Shown piece after piece: positions 14,201 to 28,000 of a stretch of 64,000 nt of DNA (the first letter of the stretch is position 1; each line of letters starts with the position of its first letter). Source of the stretch: Anodontia alba (taxonomy: Eukaryota; Mollusca; Bivalvia; Lucinida; Lucinidae); the NCBI GenBank assembly GCA_964016985.1, contig OZ024828.1, forward strand, positions 82,570,308-82,634,307, given 5' to 3'. A program made the position numbers and the translations under genes. The notes beneath the pieces are model-generated. The model did not search any database. It was not told where the DNA came from and saw nothing but the letters and a program-made list of their open reading frames with translations.

Positions 14201-17200
14201 AGTTGCTGTTACAATCACTTCTCTCAATATTCTCCTGGTAAGTTTGGGGTGGTCGGGTGGTGCGAAGGTGCTGTGTATCTTACATCACTGGGGCGTCCAA
14301 CTGATATTGGCTTACAGTTGGGCAAGGCCTGCTATCCTTGTAGTGGGTAAGGGTAGAGGGGGAATGTTTTTATTTCTTCTGTTTCTTCACTTTCATTCCT
14401 GTTCCTCTTTCTTCCCTGTCCCTCTCTTTCATCTCCTCTACTCTCTTCTATCTCTTTTCTCCCTTTCTCCGGGAGACGACACAAAATGACCCTCAAGGGT
14501 TGACGTGTCGTTAAACCCCAACACAATCAAATCTCCTGGTAAGTTTGTATTTACGTAGTGATCTTATTACAGTAAGCTTCAATGGCTCAAACACTGATGG
14601 CTCTTTTACCATGGCTGATTCGAACTCTTTTCAGTCGCTGCAAGATTCTTCCAATGGCTCAAGAAAGCTGATATTTAGAGGTATTTAAGGGAAATTTTAT
14701 CATGAAAATGTATGTTGTGTGTACTCATTAGAATCATCTTATCAAGCTGATTCAAATGAGTATGCTCAGCCCAAATACTTCCACGTAGCGGGCCAAATGC
14801 TGCACTAGCTTTGGCAATCCCCGCATTGACTTCATCATCAATGTGCACAACTCTAGACAGTGTGCTTAGGTGAACTTGTCTACCACTTGCAGTCGTTGAC
14901 CTTTCACTGTGATGGTAGACCCCTTATAAGGCTTTCCAGGTGCTGGCTAATAAACTACCTCAGTCTTTTTGATGCTGATTGTGAGATCATAGCTGTCACA
15001 TGAATCAGATATGTTGTACTTGATCCACACCTTTTTGCATTTTCTCTTCTGTTGGAGCACCCTTTGCTATGTCATCAGCAAAGAGGAACTCATCTAGCAC
15101 CTCTTTCTGCACCTTGGATTTAGCTTGCAACCTTCTTAGGTTGAAAAGTTTCCCATCAAAGTGATACCTAATAGGTATACCATTGTCACCATCCTGGAAA
15201 GCCTCTGTAAGCATGGCAGAAAACATCATGCTGAACAGTGTTGAAGCTAGTACACAGCCTTGCTTAACTCCATTTGTCACAGGGAATGGATCAGAAAACT
15301 CTCCATCATTTTGGACCCTTGCAAGCATACCATCATGGAACTGCCGCACCATTGCTATGAATTTGGCAGGACAGCCAAACTTTGCCATAATTTTCCAAAG
15401 TCCCTCATGACTGACAAATGCTTTGGTAAGGCTGACAAAGGTCATGTAGAGGTCCACATTCTGTTCCTGGCATTTTTCTTGAAGCTATTGTGCTGTAAAG
15501 ATCATGTCTGTTGTTCCTCTGTTTTTCCTGAATACACCCTGACTGTTCAAGGTGTTCATTCAATCGATTCAGTAGGACCCTAGCAAGGATCTTCCCAGCA
15601 GTTGACAATAAAGAGATACCTCGATGATTGTCACAGACTTGAGGATTCCCTTTCCTTTTGAATAGGTGGATGATTGTTGTATCTTTGAATGCTTTTCTCC
15701 ACATAATGTGAAAAAACTCTGTCAGTTTCTCTGCAACTGGAGGACCTCCTGCTTTGCAGATCTCTGCAGGTATTGCATCTGATCCTGGAGCCTTGCCAGA
15801 TGACAGGTTTTATTGCTTTCACTGTTTCAGAGACAATTGGGAGCTCATGAAGCAGCGGATTACATTCCACCTGTGGTAATCTGTTGATAGCTTCATCATT
15901 GATAGATGATGGCTGATTAAGGACACCATCAAAGTGTTCAGCCCATCTTTTCAAGATAGCTTCTTTGTCAGTCAGAAGACTAGTTCCATCTGCACTAAGG
16001 AGTGGCATGTTTCCTGAGCTCTGGGGACCATATATTGTCTTGAGTGCATCAAAAAACTTTTTCATATCCTTTCTGTCTGCAAAGGACTGGATTTCATCAG
16101 CCTTTTTGTTCAGCCAGAAGTCTTGCATGTCTCTGAGCCTAGTCTGTACTGTCTTGCATATGTTTGAATAGGCAGTCTTACTAGATACTGAGCTGGTATT
16201 CTGAGGTAAGCCTTGTGTTTTTGGTGTTTCTCTTCAAGAACAAATTTCTATGGTCCCAAAGATGTTTGAGCCATTAAGGGTCAACCACGTGTTTCTCTTC
16301 TAGAACAAATTTCCATGGTCCCAAAGATGTTCGAGCTGTTAGGGTCATCTGTAGGTTTTCATGGAGAAATAAGAAATATTTATAGGATATTCCTCTTACC
16401 TGGAGCTATGGCTGCATGTTATGGTGGAAATCCTAGCAATTGTAATGATGGAACGGTTACTAATAGGAGGTTTTCTTCTGTTTTTGCCTATACCTTAATT
16501 GTTTTGTTTTTGTTACTTCTCAGGAATGGTTTTCAAATGTTAGAGAACAGAGATTTGCTGAAAGAGGGTCTGGGTGTTCTTGTTGGGAGAATCAAGTCAA
16601 CAGGAGCCACACAGTTCTCCTTCATGGAGAGTTTAAAGTAAGTTGAAAAAGAAATTATTTGGACTGTACTGCAGAACTCAGAGGAATTGTTAAGGAGGAG
16701 TATTTGGTGATAATTCTGGGATAATTTTCTCCAGTTCTCCATAAAAACATATGTTGTGGGTACTCATTAGAAGCGCCTCGATGAGGCGCTTCTAATGAGT
16801 ACCCACAACATATGTTTTTATGGAGAAATAAGAAAAATTATCCCAGAACTATCACCGAATACTCCTCCTTAACAATTCCTCTAAGAATTCATAAATATGA
16901 TGGATTATAGTGAACACTGAGGTACTTGGTTATTCGCTGGCCTCGGTGGCTCAGTCTGATGGGCATCTGACTGGAGATCAGGAGGTCCCTGGTTCGATCC
17001 CTGCCGAGTCCGGCACCATTCTTTTGTGGAGATTGGTCATTGAATACTTTCTACCATCATTCTATCCCTTCAGCTGATTCAAGAAGGGCAATTGTCAGTT
17101 TCTGGAGAAAGAATGTGCACGAGTATTGGTTAAAGGCACAGAGGACTAATCCTGCCCAGGAAAAAAAAGTGTGGTTAGGTAAACTGACTACACTCACATG

Positions 17201-19628
17201 ATCCCATTGCGTTGACTGGGCCATAAAACCTCAACACAAACAATACTTGGTAGATCTTTTCTTGTATTTTCCTATTTTCTACTCATTTAACTCTTAAAGC
17301 CTCTTTCAAAACTGTAGAGAATGTTCTAATTATATTTTATTTCTTAGAAATAAAGGATTGATATTTTATGTCTGTCCTATGCCTAGCAAATAATTCACAT
17401 GAAATGTCAAGCCTTATTTTCTTGAAAAACAACACTTTTTAATGCAGTCTGCTGCTGTTGTGACTGTCCCTCTAATGGTTAAAACTTCCTACACCTGAAC
17501 ATCATACAGGATGTGCAGTCTGATCTGGACCTTCACTGTCGGCATATACCCCAAGACACATTTTTGTATGGCACTGACCATGTTATCGTTAATTTGATTG
17601 TATTACAGGACAGCCATGCAGTACCTGGAGAATTTTGCTAACACTATCCCTGATATATACACTGCTGTCACATTACTGAAACTGCTGATCACATTGTCAG
17701 AAAAAGCGGAGTCAAAAGACCTTTCCAAGAAACTTGGTAAGAAGTTTTGCTATATGTTCCATATATTCCAAGTCCTGTTACTGCAACGTACTGTTATCTC
17801 AAGTTGACTGTATCTCATAGTGACAAATTTAAAGTGCTATGCAACCTTAGAATCTCCTTGTTATGCATGTGCACTGAGTTATTTTCACAATGTTGATGTT
17901 TGGTACCCAAACAAGAAAGGATTTTCTTAATTTTTTTCCAATAGTATCCCCCCCCCCCTCACCCCCCAGGGACCAGTATAATACCTAGTTTGCAAATTGC
18001 CAGAGTTGTGATTAGGGCAAACATTTTCCTACTTGTACTATGTATGAAGACACATAGCCCCAGATAATTGGGACATTCACATAATATTTTTCTTATTTCT
18101 CAATGAAAACATATGTTGTGGGTACTCATTAGAAGTGCCTCACAGAAGCACTTCTAATGAGTACCCACAACATGTTTTAGTGGAGAAATAAGAAAAATAT
18201 CAGTACTTTTCTGTTGAAAAAAGCACCTTATCTTGAGCTATATCTGTGAGTGTTTGTTGACCAGACTGTCCATGTTACAATTCTTGATGCTGGTCTGTAA
18301 TGGGAACAGCTGGTCTTGGTCTGGTATATATGGGCCAGGTCAAGCGAAAAAGTGCCTTCGAACATGTGCAAAATGCACCAATTCGGATCATCCTGCACAA
18401 GCGCAAAGTCTCATCCGGGCATTTGCTGTCCATTCAAACATTCTGTATTGTCCAGTGATTGGCCGGCCTCGGTGGCTCAGTTGGATGCGCCGTCCGACTG
18501 GAGACCAGGTGACGGGTTCAACCCTCCACCGAGGTCGGCAACATTCTTTCATGGAGATTGATCATGAAATATTTTCTACGGTCATTCTCTCCCTTCCGCT
18601 GATTCAAGAAGGGCAGTTGTCAGTTTCTGGCGAAAGAATCCTCTTAGAGGACTAAGCCTGCCTAGTAAATGTGTGGTTAGGTAAACTGACCGGGTTCGAC
18701 ATGGCCCCATTGGGTTGACTGGGCCGTAAAACCTCAACACAAACAAAATTGTTCAGTGATTCTGTTAGCAGGCAGGGAAGGTACTGATCAGACTGCACAG
18801 GCTGATCCAGGCCTTTGTTGTGCATATATGCCTGATGGCGTGACCCTCATGATACTCGTTTAATTATATCAAAAACGTGATTTTGTCATGATGCAGGTCG
18901 AGCTTTCAGCACCATGTATTCAACAGACAGAAAGGATGAATTTATTTATTTACTCTGAAAAGAATTGGACTTCTTGGGTGTAAAAGACTAAACCCTTAAA
19001 CTGCCAATCACAACAATTGTCGTCTGCTTTGTCATCTGCTTGTGATTTTAAAAGTCATTTCTGCAAACTGTGTGGCCCAGATCAGACTGCTCCTTTAGGA
19101 GCAGTCTGATCAGGGTCCACACTGTTTGTCTGTATGCAAAAATAGGATTGAAAAGTTGCAAGAATATTCAGCAGACGACATAAACAGACAACATTTTCAG
19201 ATGCAGGTTTTCTTGGCATTTTAAGGCTTAAAGTGCTTACCAAATTTGCAGCAGACAGCATTCTTATTTTTTATCATGACTGCTTTAGGAAATAGAAGGA
19301 CATGTTGATTACTCTCCGGCGGCGGTGTTGGTGTCAGCGTCAACAGTGTTTTTCAAATACCAAGGCTAATGAAACTTCATACACACATTCCCCATGATAC
19401 ACCCTGCCCATTGCCATCGACAGTTACCGACCATGACCTACTTTTCATGCATGGTCAAACTATGTTTAGTCTGCATTTAGCTCCATTTCTTGAACACCAC
19501 CAGCAGTTGCGACATAGCCATTCAGCCAATTTCTTTTTTTTTATTTTTCAGAGAAAATAAGACAATATTTCATGTGAATTGTCTGCTGAGCAGACAATTC
19601 ACATGAAATGTTATCTTATTTACTCTGA

Positions 19629-19690
<62 letters not shown>

Positions 19691-21966
19691 AAAAAAAAAA
19701 ACATACATATATAATCCAAATGTCGTCTACTACACTTGTGACTGGCACTTCAAGGGTTAAATGTACCAGCTTGGAGGGGGTAGGTCTGTACTGAGGTGTG
19801 TGGCAGGACTCAGTATGCATTCACATCATCAACTGTTTAATATTTGTTACAGCCCACCATGCAGAGGAGTTCTTGAAGAGGGAGTGGCTTGGAAAAGATG
19901 GGGAGAGAGATAAAGGAGCCAGATTTAATGAACAGCTTCAGATTGTAGTAAAGTGAGTATTGTTAGCTCATGGTACGAAAGTACAGTAGAGCTATAGCAG
20001 TCACAACAGTGTTGGCATTTGTTAAAAGTTTTTGGTTAAAGGATTTAAAAGGCTATACCTCCTGAACCTCTGGATGGAAGTAGTTTATACCTTCCCTGAT
20101 GTTAGACACTGGTCTGAAGTTTTATGCTGTACCATCCCTACCCACATGAGTGACCTTGAGGTCAAGGTCAGGGACTTAAGAAAAAATGTTTTCTGTTAAA
20201 GTTTTTAGAGGCAGAATGTGATTTTGGAGAGCTATGCTGTCCTGCGACAGCTCTTTTCTGTTGGTGAGTAGTAGTGCCATCCACTGGTTGCTTGTAAGAT
20301 GAACTTCCACTGTATATGCTAGTCACTATGATAATCCCAAAGATAACTCTGTGAGTTCTCGCTGTATCAGGATTTCTGATGTCACATAGGTCTTGAAATA
20401 GCTGTAAAGAACGAAAACTCCTGATAAAAGGATGACAAAAAGTTTCAAATTTGTGAGGCTGTAGATTAATTCATCTTTTTGCTTTAATAGAAAATTTCCC
20501 ACATGAAAAAAGTTTTTCCAAATGATTCGAAAAGAAAGTAGGTAAGAGGGGCTATCGGGTAAATAATTTTCTTGTTATTCCATGAAAACATATGTTGTGG
20601 GTACTCAGTAGAAGTGCCTCAGCAAGAGGCGGCTAATGCTTGCCACAACATACGTTTCTGTGGAGAAATAAGAAAAATATCAAAACTTTTTGTTGGAAAA
20701 AAAACAACAAAACAACAACAACAACAAATACACACTCAGACACAGACACACAGACACAGACACACACAGACACACACATTGCTCATCTAGAGCTATGAAT
20801 CTTTGGTTATGGAAGAGGTTTTATCTGCCTTCAGGCTGAAGCAGTATGTTTATGGTGATCTGGAGTATTTTTACCTTTTTTTTCCTCAACAGGACATTCA
20901 TTGTCTACTCAGAAGATCCACTGATGGCTGCAGAAGCAGTAGCATCAAAAGCAATACCAGAACTAATAGAGGCTGACAAAAATGGATATTCAGCAACTTA
21001 TCCTACTTTGACAAGGTAAGCTCACAGTTCTTATTCAAACATTTTTGATGTATGGTATTATCCACAAGAATTTGGACAGAAATGCTTGAGCAAACAGCAT
21101 AGACCCAGATCAAACTGCAGTGTGGTTTTTACCAATTATTTGGACAGAAATTCTTGAGCAAACAGTGCCGACCCAGATCAAACTGTTGTGTAGGTTTAAC
21201 CCCAAGTGTTTTGACCTGAGGAGCAGTTTGATCTGGGACTGCTTTGTTTGCTTCTCAGGTGCAGTTTGATCTGGGTTTAAACTGTTTGCCATATAGCCAG
21301 ACCTTTTTGGATGAGTGTCAGATGGACTTGTTTAAGTTTAAGGCAAGTACAGTTTGTGTTTAAGATGTATAATTAATTAGCATATTTAGGGTTGTATTAT
21401 CAGAACTTGTTTGATGTACCTCTAAAACCTGGGCAACTTCAGCAAAGGACAAAGTGATGATGTTTAGTATTATTTTTCTCAGAAAATGGGCTTTGAATTG
21501 CATGTAAATTGTCTCCCAAGGATTTTCTCCAGAAGATACAACGACATGAAATATCAAACTCAAATTTCTGGGAAAATATTTCATAATGTTGTCTGCTAAA
21601 TTTTCCCCAGAATGTTAAACACTAATAAAATAAGTACATATGACGCACAAAGCACACAGAGGGCCCCTATACCCTTAGCTGTTAACGACAGTTCAGATCA
21701 GCCTCAGCATTTGCACAGTCTGATCAGGGCCTTTGATGCCCACATGCAGAGTCATTGTATACTGTAGAATATATTAATCAATAGGGAAAGCCCTGATCAG
21801 ACTAAAATTTCTGGCGAAAGTATGTGCACAATACTGGTTAACCGCTTAGAGGACTAAGCCTGCCCAGTAAACGTGTGGTTAGGTAAACTGACCGCGCTCG
21901 ACATGACCCCATTGGGTTGACTGGGCCGTAAAACCTCAACGCAAACAAAATCAAATTAAAAATGTG

Positions 21967-22038
<72 letters not shown>

Positions 22039-25000
22039 GTCATAGCAGAATCAAAAATGTGGCATAGAAAAAACTGGAAAGACTCACCTCATTTGCACTT
22101 CTGTAGTTAACTAATCTACAAACCAAAAATATTTCAGATAGCCAACAGTAAAAATTCTGATTGACTGGAGTCTTCTGTGTTTATGTATGATTTGCATACC
22201 ATATTTGGTTTTGTAGTGGTTTTATTGTGTTTTTGTTATAGTTGGGCACAATGAAACAATACGTAAACAATGATGCTGGGAATTCACAGGTAAAAATCAC
22301 TTCCACAGGAAGTTAGCATACAACTCCTTGCATGCTGGGTAATTTTGTATGCTTTTTTGTTGTCTGTGGATTTTTTTTAAATTAACTTTTCCAAAAAAAT
22401 CTTTCAGAATTACCATCAGAGTGTCAAACAGTTTGGATCCAGATCAGGCCTGATATTTCCTTGAGCTTGATCTGGGTCCAAACTGTTTGCAAAGGTTATC
22501 AGCAGATGACAAAAGTCGCCACTAGCGGGGAAAGAGTTAAAGACGTTATAAAATGTTTCTTACTTTACATGTAAATGTCTTGTCCAAAATCCTTTTAGGA
22601 ATGATTAGATACAAAGTTTCTTTCCTAGAAGTGAGTTACATGCTTTGATAATCCTTAAGCTGCTAATTTGATTAAATTGTCAAAACCAATTTGTCAACTA
22701 ATTCAGATACAAGAGGAACAATTCTCACTTAACACTTTGCACTGTGGGTAAAATTTTCAGCAGAAGACTTATTGTAGTATTTTTCTTATTTTTTTCCAGG
22801 AAACAGGATTTGGCATTCCTGTTTTCTGGTAAAAATTAGAAAAATGCTATCAATTTGTACTCAGCTGAATTTGGCCAGAGTGGTAAAGGTTATAATGCGA
22901 TGTTTCATATTTCTTTTTGCAGCAGAAAAATGTTTCACTTTCTATGAAGAAAAAATAATTCTATACTTTGTATTTATAAAATCTAATAAGTATGAATTAT
23001 TGATTTGAAATATTTCTTGTTTATTTTCAGAACGTCCTATCCTGTGTTTTACCGAGTTCTATTTAGTGAGCTGATCGAGGCAGTAAAATGCATACCTCCA
23101 CTGAAGCAAACAGAGTCCAAAAATGTAATTTATTTGTGAACCTTAGAAACCAATGCTTGCTGTTAATCTTTTTAGCCATACTGATACCTATGCAAACAGT
23201 GTTGTTCCAGATCAGATGAGACAACTTGGAACAGGCCATCTTATCAGGCTCTATACTGTTTGCTATTTTGTTTTTGAATTTTGATTGACAACCTAATTTG
23301 CAACAATGGATCCGTCCATATTCAAAAATGGTGTAGACCACAACAGAATCTCAGAGGAGAAAGGGTTAAAATAAATGAAAGAATGCTATTTTAACTCTTA
23401 GCACTCCAGGTGAAATTTTCAGTAGACAACATATTGAAATATTTTCTTATTTTTCCCAGAAAACAAGATTCAACATTTCATGCAAATTGTCTCCATTTTT
23501 CATATTTCTCCAAGAAAACAGGATTTGACTTTTCATGCAAATTGTCTCCATAAGAAAACAGGATTTGATATTCCATGCAAATTGGAGACAATTTGCATGA
23601 AATGTCAAATCCTTTTTTCTGGGAAAAAATAAGAAAATGGAGACAATTTGCATGAAATGTTGAATCCTGTTTTCTGGGGAAAATAAGAAAAATGTCACCA
23701 TCTTATTAAGAGAGTGGTAAAGGTTAAACTCAATGCCAAAACATGTATTTTGCACAATATACAGAAAGGTTGCTAACATAAACATGCCATAAACAGTAAA
23801 GGATTTCTTTGTCAATACATTTTACACTATCCTTTGATTCTGTACGTGGTCAATGGAAAGCATCAGACTGAACATGCTGGCTGATCGGAGCCTTTATTGC
23901 CAACATAGCATACTGAAGGCCCTTTTTGCACATTGCACATTATATTTTCAGCTACAGTAGAACTTATGTAAAGTATCGAAACATTTTTATGGCCCCTGTG
24001 ATATAAGAGGCAGTTGGATGGGTAGAGATTATGGTTTACTACTGTCGCTGATCCACTCCTCCAGTTTTTTAAAAATCAGTCTTTTTCACTTTACTTGTAT
24101 ATTACTGAAATAATGAACATGATCATATGTTATTTTGATGGTCAGGCATTGTTACAGCTTTTAAAACTTAGTTTGCCTTTTGCACTTTAGGGTATGAAAT
24201 TTGTGTAATAAACTTGAAGAATAATTTTGGAACTTAATGTATATATTAGTGAAACTATAAATGCATGCACATGGCTTTTTCATGGTAAAAAAGAATAAAA
24301 TAAGAATTTGGTTATCTTCATATTTTTTTGCTGTATACTGTGCCATTTTGAGTTTTAGTTCTGATTGACAGCCTAATTTGTGACAGTGGATCAGTTTCCA
24401 TTCCCTTGGGGTGGGGGTATCCTGTTTTCAAGTCTACATCTGTTTATTTTTAGTTTCTGCTTCTTATCTTGCTAAAGATTCATGAGAAGGCAGTCATTAA
24501 CTTGCTGGGGGTATCTAATAAGCAGTGCTGGTTATTTTTTGACAGTTACAGCTTTTCTAATTTAGTCATCTTTAAGGTTGTCATAGTAACACATCATAAC
24601 AAGCTGTCAGGTATGTTGCATAGCAAGCTATCAGTTATGTTGCTGTTCCTGCTTTACATAGCTCCGAAAAGAGAGGGGTATCCAGATAATATTTTTCTAA
24701 TTTCTGCAGGAAAACAGAGGCGCTTCTAATGAGTACCACAACATAAGTTCTTGTGCAGAAATACCGTATTCGATCTAATTACCGCACATACCCCTATAAG
24801 CGCACAGTCAAGAAATTCCGTAGTCTTCAGATTATAGCCAATGTACTTTTTCTTTACTTCTTTATAAAGGCATATGTTGTGGCTACTCATTTGAATTGCA
24901 TCGACTTGTCGATGCAATTCAAATGAGTACTCACAACATACGAGGGATGTTCGAAATGAATTGCTTATTTCTATCTGGAGACTTCAAATTTCAAGTTAGC

Positions 25001-28000
25001 CCAAAAGTACTCATTTCATGCCCTCAAAGTACTCCCCGTGGCTAGAAATGCAAAGTTTCAGCCGATGTATCCCATTCTTGAAGGCGTCACGGTACGCTGA
25101 TTTGGGCACAGTAATAAGGTACTGATGAATGGCAGATCCAAGTGCCTGTCGGGACTGGTATTTCCGCCCAGCAAGGAATGCTTTCAATTTTGGAAACAAA
25201 AAGAAGTCACATGGGGCAAGGTCTGGGGAATACGGGGGGTGAGGCAAAACAGTTACTTTTTCTTTCTTCAAAAACGAATTAACTATTGCAGAGGTATGAG
25301 CTGGGGCATTGTCATGTAGAAGACGGACATGTTTAAAACCAGTGGCAGGGCGTCGTTTCTGATAACACTTTTTCAGTTTCTTCAGTACTACGTCTTTGTA
25401 GTACTTTCCGGTGATGCTTTTGCCCTTTTTTACTGGTACTTTTATTGCGACTCCTTCACCAGAGAAAAAGATTGCATACAAAACCTTCTTTGTACTCAAA
25501 GAACGTTTGGCAATTATTGGGCGTTTGCAGTGTTTAGTGGCCCAGATTTTATTGCTAACCTTTCTGACGGGCTCAAAATAATGGACCCAGGTTTCATCAC
25601 CTGTGACGACATTGGCAAACTGCTTTTTGTCATATTTTGGAAACATTTGAAGCAGCTTTTTGGCCACTTTAACCCGTTGCCTCTTTTGCTCGTCAGTCAA
25701 CAGATGTGGCACCCATCTAGCAGAAATCTTTGACTTTCAAATGCTTCTTCAAAATAAGGTGAACCGTTGATAGTGATATGTCTACCTTTCGTGCAATATC
25801 ACAAACTGTAAATCTGGCATCTCCTTCAATGATTTCCTTTATTTTGGAAACGATTTCTTTACGAGATGCAGATTTTGGCCTACCTGATTTCGGTGCATTT
25901 TTGATGGACTCTACACCAGACTCAAATTTCTTTTGCCACCGCCGAACTGTGTCATAATACACACAAGAAGGTCCAAAAGCAGTAGAAATTTCAGTCATCA
26001 GCTTCTTAAAGAACAACCAAGTTTTGAGCGAGCTTTGATGTAAGCCCGTATTTCATCTTTTTTGTCGACGCTTCTACCAACCATTTTTACTGCAGTGGTC
26101 AATGACTGCGTGTATTCAAATGGCAAATTTTATGTCTTACACTTAGTCTAACATGTACATTTATACACCATTGTGTAGATATTGAATAACCCTATACAGG
26201 CATGTATTGGTTTTTATCGTGCCCCACGTGGATATCGAGCTAGAGGACAATAAGCAATTCATTTCGAACATCCCTCGTATGTATAAAGAAAATCAGAAAA
26301 AAAAAATCGCATTATAATCATCAAATAAATCCTATTCTGATTTTTTATAGTGTACCCTTAGTAGGTAGATTCATATTTTACCACAACTGAGTGTTCCCAG
26401 TAATTCTGAAAAACCTAAGCGCACAGTGCGGTAATTAGGTCGAATGCGGTAAGAAAAATATAAAAAAATTTCGGTTGAAAAAGTGCTTTATTAGCAAGTC
26501 AGACATAGATAGCTGGTATCTGTCTGTTCTTCAGTGCCTGCATTTTTCCATTCATCTACACTTAAATCTCATATCTTGGCTTCTGTAGAAGCAAGTGACA
26601 TTGATCTTCATCAGTGAATGTATGCCATCACTCCAGGTCACTTCCCACACAACAAGGTCACTGTGACCTGCCCAGTTAACGTCTGGTTAGGTAAAACTGA
26701 CCGCGCCTGACATGACCCCATTGGGTTGACTGGGCCATAAAACCTCAACACAAACAAACCTGCTTTACCACACAACAAGGTCACTATGACCTGCTTTCTC
26801 AAACAACTTGCTGGTGCTGATATTGAAGCAATTTCATATCTCTGCATCCATAGCCCTTCGATGCATCAAACTTCATCAGTGCATATACCCAATCACTCCA
26901 AGTGTATTCCCACAAAACAAGGTCACTGTGACCTGCTTTCTCAAACAGTACCACCCTGGTGTTGAATGAGGCAGTTTCATATCTCTGCTTCCACAGCTCT
27001 TGGGTGCATCAAACATCATCAGTGCATGCATCCCACCACTCCAGGTCACCTCCAACAAAACAAGGTCACTGTGACCTACATTCCCAAAAAATAATACTCA
27101 GGGCCCGGTTGTTCAAAGCGTTGTTAGCTTAACGAGCTCGTTAAGGGTCATTTCGTTAACTGTTTTAGCAGATTCAATATACAGTATTCTGATATTTTTT
27201 GCTGAAAAAATGTGAGTAGCTTTTGCACTGCAAAAGCTACTCACATTTTTTCAGCAAAAAATTTCAGCATATTTGTGTATCACTTGATTTAAATTTTAAC
27301 GAATCATTAACTAACGACATCGTTAGCTTTGAACAACTGGGCCCAGGTGTTGATTTTGAAGAAGTTTTCCTATCCAGGCTTCCATGGGCCTCAGTCACAT
27401 CAAACATCAAGTGCAAGCATCCCACTACTCAAGGTAACCTTCCACAAAATTAGTTCACTGTGACCAGCTTTCCTTAAAATTAAAACCCAATAGGGTCAAT
27501 CCACTAATGTCATTCTCTTCCTTTAGCTGATTCAAGAAGGACAGTTGTCAATTTCTTGTGAAAGAATGTGCACAAATACTGGTTAACTGTATAGAAGACT
27601 TAAGCCTGCCCGTGAAAAGTGTGGCTAGGTAAACTGACTAGCTCGACATAACCCTAATTGGTTGACTGGGCAGTAATACATCAACTCCGTTCAATTCAGT
27701 TCATCTTGATATGGATGAAATACTATTGAAAGAAATGCAAATCACAAACTGGTTATGGTCATCAGTAATATGAAGGTGTTTTCAAATTTTTCATTGTTCT
27801 CAACATAGCTCCAGATAAGAGGGGATATTCACATAATTTTTCTTACTTCTCAGCATAACCATATGTTGTGGGTATTCATTAGAAGCGGTGAGGCGCTTCT
27901 AATGAGTACCTACAACATGGTTTTTATCGCACCTGCTTGTAGCAGGGTGCGATATAGGCGTCCGATTTTCTGTCCGTCCGTCAGTCCGTCCGTCTGTCAA

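Larger units (their letters stand above)
24762..26451. mobile_element. TA-flanked MITE (CCGTATTCG termini) interrupted by mariner
   Basis: Ends TACCGTATTCGATCTAATTA and the inverted counterpart ...GTCGAATGCGGTA. The inner palindrome (ACAACATA core) is cut at TA by the mariner element. Matches the intact relative at 2118-2435. Confidence 0.82.
26540..27480. repeat. Tandem repeat, about 123-143-bp unit, with AGGTCAnnnTGACCT palindromes
   Basis: Units contain gcatcaaacatcatcagtgc, caccactccaggtcac and caaggtcactgtgacct. Perfect AGGTCA-n3-TGACCT occurs at 26655-26669, 26778-26792, 26920-26934 and 27063-27077. Broken by an S1 fragment and the GGGCCC MITE. Confidence 0.85.

Noticed and set aside
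14193..14526. ORFs on both strands of the S2 element (also 40591-40899, 42131-42403, 54314-54623)
   Set aside because: Both strands stay open because of the pyrimidine-rich centre; same sequence in every copy and no protein resemblance.
18470..18540. tRNA genes at SINE heads (also 16945, 38175, 58850, 5840)
   Set aside because: A and B boxes are present but the acceptor stem does not close and a SINE body follows in each case.
19579..19794. Polyproline ORF
   Set aside because: Direct translation of the poly(C) tract in a MITE.
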